Part shown: one piece after another, positions 45,353 to 56,425 of the stretch
Layout of the letters: each line of letters opens with the position of its first letter
Position numbering within the stretch: the first letter of the stretch is position 1
Assembly: GCA_973895155.1 (NCBI GenBank)
Contig: OZ316892.1
Location: 5,332,001 to 5,396,000, forward strand
Origin: Marsupella aquatica
Taxonomy: Eukaryota; Marchantiophyta
DNA: 64,000 nucleotides
Reading direction: 5' to 3'
Notes under the pieces: model-generated
Seen by the model: the letters and a program-made list of their open reading frames with translations, nothing else
Database searches by the model: none
What the model was told of the DNA's origin: nothing
Program-made: the position numbers and the translations under genes

Positions 45353-48112
45353 TTCAAATCGCCGAGTTCTCTCAGCCTCCTTGGGCCGCCGATCCGAAAG
45401 CTGAACGGTTAAACCGAAAGCAGTCGCCACCTGAGTCTTAGCCGAGCTCGCTCACCTAATTATTTTCGTGTCACATAAGCTTTTGATATGGCGAGGCTAC
45501 CGATGCTCCTAACCTGGTCATGACATCCGAAATCCGTTTCACTTAATAGAAGAGTCGCCCAAAATCCATCATGTAAGTTCACTAGATGAGAAAACACAAA
45601 ACAACACAAAAAACAGGAAGGCAGGCACACAAAGGCTCTACAGTTAGTAGAACTAAAGCACATGGGAAGCGTCTGGTCTTCCTTGGCCTTCGAATAGTGC
45701 AGAACTTTTGTGGAGAGTGACAGATTTCGTTGGAACAAAATTCATTTTCACATATTTCCAAAATGGCTATCTGACTACTGATTTTGGTACATCACATCTG
45801 CCTCGGAAATGCGCTGTCGTTTGAGAAAGCACAGAGAAATCTCTATTGCTACATGCCACACGACAAACCCTGTACAGCATCCCACATCTGTCAATCTCTA
45901 CAGAGCCGTGACTCTCTGCGATCTCTACCTTCGATTGGCTGAATTGGTATTGTGCCCTCTCCCAGACTTCTATCGTAGAGCTTTCTCAAATGTAAACACA
46001 GTTCTTTACTTTTCTACGTTAAATCCACGTAGTTTGCTCTTACTTCAGGGTCTTGCTTTGGACTGATGATCGTCTGTGAGTTTCCTGCAGAACATTCAAC
46101 TCAGGCATTCACACCGACAGCTTCATAGATTCGACATATCATGGGCATTCTGTGGGTTTCTCGAAAGCCACAACAATTGCTTCAAAGGACAAAACAATGG
46201 ATCATCAAGGCTGACTTTCAGCCAGAAAGAAGTAAGAGAAATTTCCAAAAATACTGAAGCACTGAGCGCAGGGAGACAGCACCGTTCAATTTAATTTCTG
46301 GAAGGCAACGATAAGGGGAGCGGATCGCCGTTCTCTACATTGCTCTCTGAAAGATTTCAATGTTCAAAAAGAGGAGAGAGAAGAATTGAGATGGATAGCT
46401 CTAAAAGCGGACCCCCACAATGAGAAAATCCCGGGGACGAGAAAGTTGCTAGCGTTCAGAAAGTCGGAGACAAGCATCAGTCCATCAGACAAGCAGCAGA
46501 AGAGCATAGACAAAGGTCAGAACTATGGTGACAAGAAACTCAAAATTCCATTCATTTTTTAAAGAGTGACATAGAAGGCGAGAAGAGGCAGATTCGTCAA
46601 GTACGGACAGCAACTGAAGCTAAAACGTATAATTATTTTAAAGAAGGTGACTGAGAGCTCAAGAAAAAGATTCTCCCCAGCATCGAACTGGGCTTTAGAA
46701 GAACCATGGTACAACAAAATATAACGCCCCCTCACTTCCAAGATTTTATTTTTGTATTTATTACCTTATTTATATTTCATCGGGGTTCATATCAAGTGAC
46801 CCGCCCATTTTAACTCTACATGAGATTGAAATTCTCCCAATCCTCCATGGACTTCTTCCAATCCTCCATGGAGTGGAGTGGGTCCACCCAAATGCTTAAT
46901 GTGGAGAGTGTAGTTTTCTGGCCGAAGTTTAGATGACTTCTTGAGGTGGTATTTTGGAAGGAACCCTGGTCTCTTCTTATTCTGTCACCACACTATTAAA
47001 TGCACTGCCTGTCCTGTCATTCTTGCAAAGCCCCACTAAGGCTATCTGACAAAACCAGAATGCAATAGCATGTTTTTCAAGAGAAAGATAGAAATTGGAG
47101 TGAATGAGAGCTCAAAACAAAGATGCTCACATAGCATCAAAGGTTTTTCTACACAACCAGAATGGAACAGCATCAAGAAAACATGCTCTGCTAACATCAA
47201 CTGATTGCAAGAGAATTACAACATCAAGATGCCCCCATGATTGTCCAGCACAATAAGAATAAGATGCTCCCATAGCAGCATTCTAATGTTGTCTGGAACA
47301 ACCCAGATATAATCATGCATACTGTAGTGTATGGATGTACACATGGGGAAGATGATCTCACAAATTTGTAGATCATATTATTGAAACACATTTAAATGTT
47401 TGCTAGGATTCTATTCCAGTTGCAACATCCCATTTGATCAATTTTAGCCTTAAACCACACTGCCACAATAGGATTGAAGAGGAGGTGTGCAAACCTGCCA
47501 GCACTTTCCACTTTCCCTCCTCTAGGATCACCCATCTGCTTTGTAATTTCAGGAAAAAAAATAAAAATATTATGGCGCCAGGAAAAAATCCTGGCATTAC
47601 CAGGTTCAACCAGGGAGAGTGGTGGTTTCAGAGTAGACCAAAGGGAATCCCATCATGAATCCAAAAGGATGATACAACATCTCAATCATTCTCTGCAGTA
47701 GATGTTGGTCATGGTCCATTTGGAGATGATGGTTCAAGAGTTGAGTAATTTACACTTGGAGATGTACATTCAGATCATATCTCTCTTGTCAAGGCGAAAG
47801 GGCCATTCAATTACAAAAGCAACAGCAACTGAAGGATATCATCATGAAGGATAATGTTTCTAGACAGTGAACATTTTAAAAAAAAATTCACAATTTGTGC
47901 TCCTGTTCCCCTGTTGTGATGCATTGAGTTCAAGGGGTTTAGGTTTAGAGGAAATGTTTTTGGATTCACCACCCGCATCCCAACTTCGATACCAGGTATC
48001 ATGGTAAGTTTGGATTGCCCTGCTTGATATGTCACATCAAGGTTTACTAAGACACTTACTTTTGACCCTGCTTTTGACAAAGGTGTTGGGCAAAAATTAA
48101 TCTCCTGAATCA
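45353..48112. other. Intergenic upstream of the sirtuin
   Basis: Contains the sirtuin promoter. On the minus strand near 46670-46690 a perfect T-arm-like hairpin (CCCAG TTCGATG CTGGG) occurs without the rest of a tRNA. No exon recognised. Confidence 0.4.
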
Positions 48113-48491
48113 TCCAACAGTTCTTGTATTCTTGGACTTGGCTTCACTAGTTGGTGAACGTTCCTTGTCTTTGTATTTGGATCTTTGTGGATGGTTCTTG
48201 GGATTTTCGTCTGAGTTCAGTGCTTCAGATCTTAGGTTTCTCTGCTGGATCTCTCCCTGGACTTTGGATTGAGTGATCCCTCACTGTTGCGGTTGATCTT
48301 AGGCTGTTTGTAATGGGTGACTTTAGGTTGCTTTTTACTGTTCCCATTTGCCCTTTGCCCTCTTGGCTGGATGTGTCTGGTCTTGGAGTGGTGGTTGGTC
48401 CTTGACTCTTTTGTGGGTCTGGCTAGTTATTCCCTGTTTTATTGGGTTTTACTTTTCTGATGAGTAAAGTGCTCCTTTCAAGAAAAAAATA
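48113..48491 (+). mobile_element. Possible LINE-like 3' end
   Basis: A T/G-rich stretch ending 'gatgagtaaagtgctccttt' then 'caagaaaaaaa', the layout of plant L1 3' UTRs with an A-tail. No RT or endonuclease coding is present and no target duplication was fixed. Confidence 0.3.
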
Positions 48492-50523
48492 ATATTCATC
48501 CAACAAGTTTTGTCAAAGGTGGCTAGTAACAAAATGACAATTTCATTTGAGCAGGGCACCTCTATTTGCATATCACGGGTTACATATTAAACTCAGTCAG
48601 GTTGTATGTGGGGTTAGATAGTAGCCACCTTGGCTAATGTTTAACAACACGAAAAACAAATGGCTGGTCCCTAACGTGCAGTAGAGGGTTGCTCTCACTG
48701 ATAATGTCGATGACAACTGACTTGTGATAGAAATCTTCGAGTGGTTATACAAGTTTCAATCCACTGGGATTCAAGAGACTATAAAATCATGCTGGGAAAC
48801 CGAGATCAGTCTCCAATCAGCCTGCTTGAATGTCTAGTCTAGTCTAGTTCAATGCATTTGGCATGCAATTCACCAACACACTCGTCCCTGGCCCCTCCTT
48901 TGTTGTATTGGAAAAAGTTCTTGTATGATGTGTTTGACACCATGCATATCCAGATTTGTACAATTCCATCTAATTTTTAATTTCCAACCTTCAATCATTC
49001 TACAATTCGGTCACATCTTGGTCACAAGGAACGCAATGATGTTTCCCACATTGATGTGTACAACGGTAATCTGGAACGAAACTAACTTGCGCTATATTCT
49101 CACTCACTAGAGCGACTGAGCTTTTTGTCAACAATGGCAATTGCAACATGTCGGGTGCCACCCATCCAAACAACAATGTCGGTTGATGAGGAAGCCTTCC
49201 TTTTGGATCGAGGGATGTCTGTGGGCACCCGTGTGGGCAGGCCAATGTGCAGGGCTCCATGTGGGAGTGACACCAATTGCCCAGATGCTTAGAGTTGCCA
49301 GAACCATGCCTGCACTTTGGCATTTACCTTGCATGACCTTTCGAGAGCTCGGTTCATATTCGGCCAAGACGAGTGCAGAGTGACAACCTTCTAATAGTTT
49401 CTATCAATTGTGGGTGGTGAGGGTCTGATGATGCCCATTAATTGCTTGTATATGTAGTTAGGTGCCTCCTGCTCACACGACCATGATTGTGTGTTATATT
49501 TCTTTGTATCGTGCAAGGTTCAGTGCACATAGTGCAGGCAAGTGTCAAGATCCGGTCAAGATACCATAGCCATAGACACTAGGAGCTAAACCAATTAACA
49601 TTGCTAAAATGAAGCAAGGCCAAACAGGCTTAACAACTACAATACATAGGACCACTGCTATTCTAAAATTGGTATTCTAAAGTTTCTGTTACTCAAAATG
49701 AATTTGATAGTTTGAATGTTTATGTTCCTTGGAATGAAATTGATGTTTTGATTTTTTTCTGTTGTTAAATGATACATTGTAATCTTTGCGCCAGTGCATG
49801 GTTTGCCAGCAAGTTCAATCAATAAGCTTTTTTCTGAAATGTGAGTAGTCATGGAGTTCTCTGTATTTGTATCCGTAAAGTTGATTCCCCCTGTCACTAA
49901 AGATATGGCAGAATCATTCATTTAGCACAGGGCACATTGGATTATTGACAATTACAGAGTTTCTAAACAGACACTGTCAAGGGTGCAATTGCAACTCCAA
50001 CCAATATTATGCTACACTTCTAGAGGCTCAGTTGCATGAGCTGTTCAGTTACTTCCACTGCCTATCACTGGAGCCATCACATATCTCTGATTTGTTTAGG
50101 GTCTGTAGCGGGCGAGGATAAATGAAAGTCCAATGTTTTCTGGATTGTACCACGCATGAATCAATACATCAATTGGACTCGTTTCTGCCATAAGCAATAA
50201 CTAAGAACTCCACTAGATCTTGAAGCTCAGGCCAAGGTTCACTATAATCGCATTCTTCACATTCAATAGCTTTTGTCTACGATGGAACTCTGGCTCCTCT
50301 GTTATGATGAGAGCGATGAAAGGAGAATTAACAAGAGTGCGGATGGGTTTGGCCTTTAGATTCAATAGTCGATTGATGATGTAATTTGACGGGTTTAATT
50401 AGCAAATGTGTCACAAAAGTAAAGCTACGGTGCTCTGAATAATTCCCCTGTTCAACACGTGCAGTAGTAAGGAAAAGTTTGATTTGCTCTACTTATTCAT
50501 TATGGGCCCTTCAACTTGAAGTA
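48492..50523. other. Intergenic, nothing recognised
   Basis: A locally GC-richer patch at 49120-49380 keeps 80-107-codon ORFs open on both strands, but none shows a domain or splice context that I could use. Confidence 0.35.
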
Positions 50524-50622
50524 TGAAGGGCTTCAGTTGTGGCTCTGTGGTAGAGCACTACCAGATCCTAGGTTCAATTACTACTCTGGGCTCCATGTTC
50601 TTGAAAGTTCCAACATGGTATT
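50524..50622 (+). mobile_element. tRNA-derived SINE, copy A
   Basis: Box A tggctctgtggtagagca (50540-50557), box B ggttcaattac (50571-50581). The D-arm pairing GCTC/GAGC is intact. Downstream 'ttgaaagttccaaca' is shared with copy B at 51157-51252, outside the tRNA part, which marks a family rather than a tRNA gene. Confidence 0.72.
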
Positions 50623-50646
50623 ATAGCCAAAGAATTATGAATCTCT

Positions 50647-51147
50647 CTTGAAGCAATGTCTCTTGAAGCAAGTGTGGCTAAAGGGAAGGTGTTACAAATG
50701 AAACCACACTCTAACCAGAGACTCTTGAAGCAATGTCTCTTGTGTTAGATATTGCTCTAGTCTTGTGACTCATGAGCTAACCACAGTTAGTCTAACTCGG
50801 GTTAGGACTTAGCTAATGTTAGTGGTAGTGTTGGTGTGCATTTAGCCAGGGCTGATGCCAGACCCTGGTGGAACTGAGGCTCATTGTTACGGAGCTAGTT
50901 GAGAGATAGGAAGAGCTTGTGCTGTGGATGCTTGGTATGGCCAGTCGGCCTAGAGTGCAGTAAAGCTCTTGTGTGTTCCCGTGGACGTAGCCTCATGTGG
51001 AGGTGAACCACGTATCTCTCTGTGTCGACTATTGTGCGTTGGATGGTTCATGGGCTTGCTGTTGCGAATGTCGTCTATGCTCAACATCTTGAAGCAAGTG
51101 TGGCTAAAGGGATGTGTTACAAATGAAACCACACTCTAACCAGAGAC
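50647..51147. repeat. 77-bp tandem duplication, second copy split by a solo LTR
   Basis: Copy 1 is 50647-50723 (cttgaagcaatgtctcttga, ...gtggctaaaggga, ...aaaccacactctaaccagag). Copy 2 begins at 50724, is interrupted at 50742 by the solo LTR, and resumes at 51087-51147. Confidence 0.93.
50743..51086 (+). mobile_element. Solo LTR of the copia family
   Basis: 344 bp with TG...CA ends, flanked by perfect 5-bp duplications TCTTG (50738-50742 and 51087-51091). Same family as 28264-28607 and the full element. Confidence 0.97.
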
Positions 51148-51156
51148 GATACAGGC

Positions 51157-51252
51157 ATGAAGGGCTTGTAGCTCATAGGTAGAGCACTACAAAATACACA
51201 GGAGGTGCTAGGTTCACTTCCTAGCAAATCCATGTGAAAGTTCCAACAATTG
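51157..51252 (+). mobile_element. tRNA-derived SINE, copy B
   Basis: Box A tagctcataggtagagca (51169-51186) with an intact D-arm GCTC-ATAGGTA-GAGC; box B ggttcacttcc (51211-51221) within a perfect T-arm CTAGG-TTCACTT-CCTAG. Followed by 'catgtgaaagttccaaca', shared with copy A. Both copies start with 'atgaagggctt'. Confidence 0.75.
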
Positions 51253-51380
51253 ATTCATGTGATTATCAGAAAACTTTACTCCAATACACTCTAAATTCAG
51301 CATTATTTTAGGGTAGATATTTAAGAGGAATTCATTTTTAAATACCCACTTCCAAGGCTGACTCAGTTCAAAAAGTACGT

Positions 51381-51600
51381 GGATTGGGAGAGATCTAAAG
51401 AAAATTTAGGCCGACTCACCCACTTCCAAGATTTTGCTTTTAGACTTCATCAACTTAGATTTCACCAGTACTTATAGGATTGTGCTTTTTGGATAGGGAG
51501 AAATCTAAAGAAAATTTAGGTTGACTCACCCACTTTTCCAAAATTTTGCTTTAAGACTTCATCAAGTTAGATTTCATAAGTACTTATGGGATTGTGCGCG
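51381..51600. repeat. 110-bp tandem duplication
   Basis: 'ggattgggagagatctaaag' through 'acttataggattgtgc' repeated once (51381-51490, 51491-51600) with scattered changes. Confidence 0.88.
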
Positions 51601-52599
51601 CTTTGCATTGAGGGAGGCCTTATCTCCCCTGTTTTTGTCGTCACTGCCTTCTTTAAACAAAGGCCTGGGTATACAACTCTTATATAATAGGTAGGAGTCT
51701 ACAATTTTATGTGGACTAGGGAGTTGGTTATACAAAATTTTTTTTTTGAAAAAACCTGAGTTTTCCACTTAAAAATAAAAATAATGAGAGGTACAAGAGT
51801 TTAGTAGTCAGACTAAAATGAAACCAAACATAGTCAACTGGATATAAGGCCATTATAAAGAATAAAGAATTTGCCATATAGAAAGGGCCGGGGAGTTGCA
51901 TACCTGGGAACAGAGGGTGTGGGCTGCGGTGTGGGCTGCACTTCAGGAGCTCAGGTTTTTACTAGTCTTTCTAAAGCTAAGTTAGGTTTAGGGCTTCTAG
52001 ACATATTCCCCTTTGTGACAATACTAAGTAAGTGGTTCACTCCCCAGTTAGTCAAGGCTTTCAATTCTCCGCCCACAAGTTTTTATGTACTTGGCTCCTT
52101 ATTGGGCTTTTGTTATTTTGTTGTTGTGGGGGATGGACTGGGTGGGTTGTTGGGCCTCTTTCAATTGGTCTTCTTTGGGTTTGCGCCTAAGTTCCCTCCA
52201 TTTATTGGCCAGCTCAATTTGCCTTTGGGATCCTTTGGCTCGTTTGTCCTTCAGCACTGAAATATATTTTTCTAGATTTCATCAGCAAAATAGACTAGGG
52301 GCAAACTAAGGGGCCGAGTGGAAATCAACACCAAGCCTTATATCTAATATCAAAACCTCTAGAAAAGCTGTGCACATGTGCGAGTACAATTTACATTCAA
52401 TGAAAAGGAGTCTAGACGTCAATGTATCGAGCTCATATCCCGTGCCTGACATCCAAAATGAAAGTGGTCAGAAGAGGAGTCCAGTTGTAGCGAGGCCTAT
52501 GGAGATTCTTGCCTATGTAATGGGTGTCCAGATAAAGATCACAACCCGAGAACAGAGTGACTGGAGTGATGGTGCAAATTCGAGTTGATTCGTAACTGA
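51601..52599. other. Intergenic, nothing recognised
   Basis: The ORF of 129 codons at 51871-52260 is Gly/Phe/Leu-rich with no domain; its DNA near 52200 shares 'tttgcctttgggatcctttgg' type text with other window sites. Confidence 0.35.
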
Positions 52600-54070
52600 A
52601 GAAGAAGAAATCTCTGACCGTAGTCCTTTCGTCTGACTGTCCTTTCGACGGACACGAGAAAGAGAGTTATGTGCAATTGATGACAACTAAGGAAAAGTCG
52701 ATCGAATTACAGCACTTGGAAAGAAGTACATTCATTGATCGAACAAAAGTGGACTTTACATTTGAGTCGCTTGAGACAGACAACTAGAATGAGAGCTTAT
52801 GGACGGGCTTATGGATCATGTGCAATAATTGACCTCGACGAGGCAAAGTTGAGTTGATTTGTAACTTGGAAAGATGAGCAACCCAATTAAAGTAGACAAT
52901 TATGTGCCACTCGAGACAAAAAACGAGAAAGAGTGTTTCATTATGTGTGCAATTGAGGACGACGGAGGCAACATGGAGTTGATTTGTAACTCAAAGAAGA
53001 ACAAACCAAAGTAGACTGTATGTGGGAGTCGAAACAGACAACGAGAACTTAGAAAGTCTACGCGCAACTGATTTTCAAACAAACAGCCGTAGATTTTACG
53101 TGGGAATCGAGGCGGACGTTCAGCTAGAAAGGGAGGTAGTACGATTGACAACCACGGAGGCAATTGATTTTCAACTCAAGGACATGGAACCAAAGTACAC
53201 ATTGTCACAAACTGTGCGTTGAGACAGACACGGAGGCAATTGATTTTCAACTCGAGAACATTGAACCAAAGTACACATTGTCTCAAAGTGTGAGTTGAGA
53301 CAGACGACGAGAAAGTCGGAGTGTTCATGTCACGGCAATTGAGGACAGACACCTGAATGCATGTAGAGTTTGATCATCTGTAAGTCGATCTACAGTAGAC
53401 GAAAGTGGAATTCACGTGTAACTCGAGACAGTAAGACTTGGAAAGAATAGGCAACCAATTAAACGAGATATTACACGCGAATCGAGACAAAGAACGAGGG
53501 TTTCATATTATGTGCAATAGAGGACGACGGAGGCAACTTAGCGTTGATTTGTAACTCAAGAAGAACAAACCAAAGTAGACTGTATGTGGGAGTCGAGACA
53601 GACATTGAGAACTTAGAGAGTTGAAGACAGTGCAATTGATTTTCAAGTTAGAGAGTCTACATGCAGTTGATGATCAAACAAACCACAGTAGACTTTGTGT
53701 GAATTGAGACGGACGTTCAACGAGAAAGAGGTTATGTGCTGACGACGGAGGCAATTGATTATCAACTTACGAACATTGAACCAAAGTACACTTTTGTGTG
53801 AGATGAGACAGACAACGAGAAATCGTAGTGTTCTCGTCACGGCAATTGCGGACACCTGAAAAGTAGAGTTCGATCATCTGTGACTCGATCATTCGACAGA
53901 AGACGAAAGTGGATCATGTGTAACTCGAGATATACGACCAACGAACCGAAGGTGAATTCGATCACGTGCGATGTACTCGAGACGGACAAGAGAGTTACTA
54001 ATACCCGCACGATCGATGTAGGAAGGAAGTTCGAGGTCAAACGAAGAAGATTGCCCATGTGTCCATGAGT
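52600..54070. repeat. Diverged long-unit tandem array
   Basis: Phrases 'gagacagacaacgagaa', 'gtgcaattgaggacgacgga', 'gatttgtaactcaa.aagaac', 'aaaccaaagtagactgtatg', 'tgggagtcga' and 'ggcaattgattttcaactc' recur throughout. The block 52905-53075 returns at 53480-53660; 53155-53225 returns at 53227-53300. Confidence 0.82.
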
Positions 54071-55468
54071 GGATCGAGAGACAATTTCACGACGTTGAAC
54101 CTGACCATCGGTCGAGATGAGAAGGACAGCTAGTCACGGGGCCCCATCAAAATCATGGAAGAATGGTTGGCCGGAGATCATACAACGAAGACAGCCGCAA
54201 TGCGTGCTGAAAAGATAGCTATGAAGATCATACCATCTATATTAATAAAACTTTTATTCCATGGAAAATTGGTCAAACTTTCGAACAGACTATTGAGCGG
54301 GACTTTGAATGGGACTTTCAGGCTATGCCGCCCGATTTTTGTGCGTGTATAGTAGATAGTAAACCAAATCTGGAAAAAGCACACCAACTCCTCGTACGAC
54401 AGCTACCAAGAAATACCTGACGATGTCTACAAAGAGGAACAAAATGACGAAAAGAAAGGGTCGATGAGTCGGTTGAACTCAATGCCGACTCGTCTGAGAT
54501 CTGGATCGATCTTACACCACAGGTTCATAGAGATCATCACACCGAAATTTATCTGCTGAGGTGATAACATACATCATTCTCGCAAAGAAAGCCTCGGACG
54601 CTCGGACAACACTGGCCTACTAGTCCGAGATCCACTTCATCATTCTAGAAACTGAAACATCTGGCTGATATCGATCTACCACTCGAAGGAAAGGAACTGT
54701 AGTCGAAATGAAGTGTCACAGACGTGGGTGTGGAAACGCCTAATGGTATTAGATTTGGATCAACGTAGCTGTCTAAAAATTAGCTGACAGAAGATCATGA
54801 TAACGAGCTTTTCGCACGTACCAACCAGACAAATGAGTAGTTTCGTTTCCACGTAGCCTGCTGTTTGTTGAGAGATAGGGGGAGAAAGGTCAAGGGGGAC
54901 GGGAGAGAGAAAAGGGATACGGAAGATGTACGTACCACCGAGAGCTAATACATCTGCAACAGCTAAGTAATGAAATCCAAGCTAGGTATTTAATGGAAGC
55001 GAACGAAGAAAGAGTCTCGCTGGTCAAGCACCACTGAACGGTGGGGGATCTGGATCACGTCAGCTGGCTAAAATTTAGCTAACACAACACCATGGTACTC
55101 AACGCATTGTACGTGCCACCTAGACAATTACGGCTTTCTAGACGGCTAAAGATGTTTGAAGAGAGGGATGTTTGAAATGCCTGCATGATAGCGCAGTTGC
55201 TGGAAGGGATAGTAGTTGCTCAGGCTAGATGTACCCACGAAATTCGTTCCACAACGATCTGTGAAGTGGACAACGAATCTGCTGTAACGAATCTACCTAT
55301 TTTATCTCACCGTCAGGAGTAGACTTAGTCGAACTTGCATACCCCATCGATCGTGTACAGTCACTATTTGGGGAGCAATCACGACCACCTACCCCATCTG
55401 ATATCAACTGCTCGAGATGATAAAAAGCCCTTCCAGCTCGAGGCAATTCCGGTGAAATGCCGTCACAT
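54071..55468. other. Intergenic downstream of the MED15-like gene
   Basis: A diverged direct repeat: 54745-54830 ('gatttggatcaacgtagctg...taaaaattagct...cgtaccaaccagacaa') and 55048-55130 ('gatctggatcacgtcagctg...taaaatttagct...cgtgccacctagacaa'). No coding signal. Confidence 0.5.
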
Positions 55469-56425
55469 TTATTGACGACCTAGGTATTGTGACCTCCTGT
55501 GTCCAGCGAAAGACGATGCCGCAGCCACATGATCTTCGCTATGTGGTTTTCTCCTGAAAATTTCGATGATTGTTACGATTTGTTCCGCAAAGCTCTCCAG
55601 CAAATTCAGTTTGAACTCCAGCGGAAGATTTTCCCTAGTCACCCTAAGATAAGTCAACAAACGGCGGACTATTTCTTTGTATAAGTCGAACTTGCGAGCC
55701 TGATCGGCAGACAATACCTGTACGAAACAAACGCAAGTGTGAGATCTAGTCAATTCGATCCTAAATCTCATCATATTTACTTCTTTCACGACAATTCAAG
55801 CAGGAATTCAAGTCTAAGCACAGCAGATTTAGGTCAACAAATCTGTGGCCAACCCCGACTATGTTGTAAGATCTACGGCCGCACGCTAGCTTTGTACGTG
55901 AGATCTAGTCAATTCGATCCTAAACTCTCATCATGGTTACTTGTTTGACGACAATTACAGCGATTTAGGCACGGACATCACCAAATGAGTGGCAAAGTCC
56001 GACTATGTTGTAATCTGATCTGCCAGCAGACGATTTGGACACGTTACCTGTGTATCAAAGCCGGTCATCAGCTCATACAACGCTTCCATGTCGGCGTGAT
56101 ACTTCCGCTTGAGGAGTTGCAGCTTCAAACAGGAAACCCAATGGAAGACACTTAGAAACGTGGCCCAGGTATAACCAGAGGGTCCAACTCATGAATTCAT
56201 GAATACAGCAACAAGTCCAAGTCAAGACGATGGATGTCGACAAACACGTTTGTTGAAGGTGATGCAGTTTCCTTGTGAACGAGGGAACACCAGTGAAGAG
56301 GGCACAACTTAGCCAAACCTACTGAAAGTGATGGCGATATTACTATACTCAAACTTGCATACCTTTGGCCAGACGATATCTCGCTGATCATCTAGGGCTC
56401 CAGCATGATAGTAGTAAGCAGGCAT
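55469..56425 (-). CDS. Small MED15-like helical protein (3 exons)
   Basis: Exons 56363-56425, 56048-56122 and 55469-55717 join in phase 0 with GT-AG introns to a 128-residue protein starting MPAYYYHAG. Residues 15-106 form a predicted all-helical stretch: 'VWPKLQLLKRKYHADMEALY', 'ARKFDLYKEIVRRLLTYLRV', 'LPLEFKLNLLESFAEQIVTI'. Its spacing of hydrophobic and basic residues resembles the segment after the KIX domain in plant Mediator subunit MED15 (pattern 'vYqkik.mke.yl.el.e.y', 'leklk.fk..ler...fL.v.k..i.p.lkekl..yekqI'). MED15 links activators to RNA polymerase II. No KIX domain or glutamine-rich region was found here. An extra 5' exon is possible: exon 1 is open back to an acceptor at 56449. 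The intron between exons 2 and 3 holds a 45-bp direct repeat (55739 and 55897). The exon structure is well supported; the MED15 link is a pattern match only. Confidence 0.55.

Noticed and set aside
46660-46720. Possible tRNA gene (minus strand)
   Set aside because: A perfect T-arm-like hairpin exists but no D-arm, anticodon arm or acceptor pairing could be found; at best a remnant.
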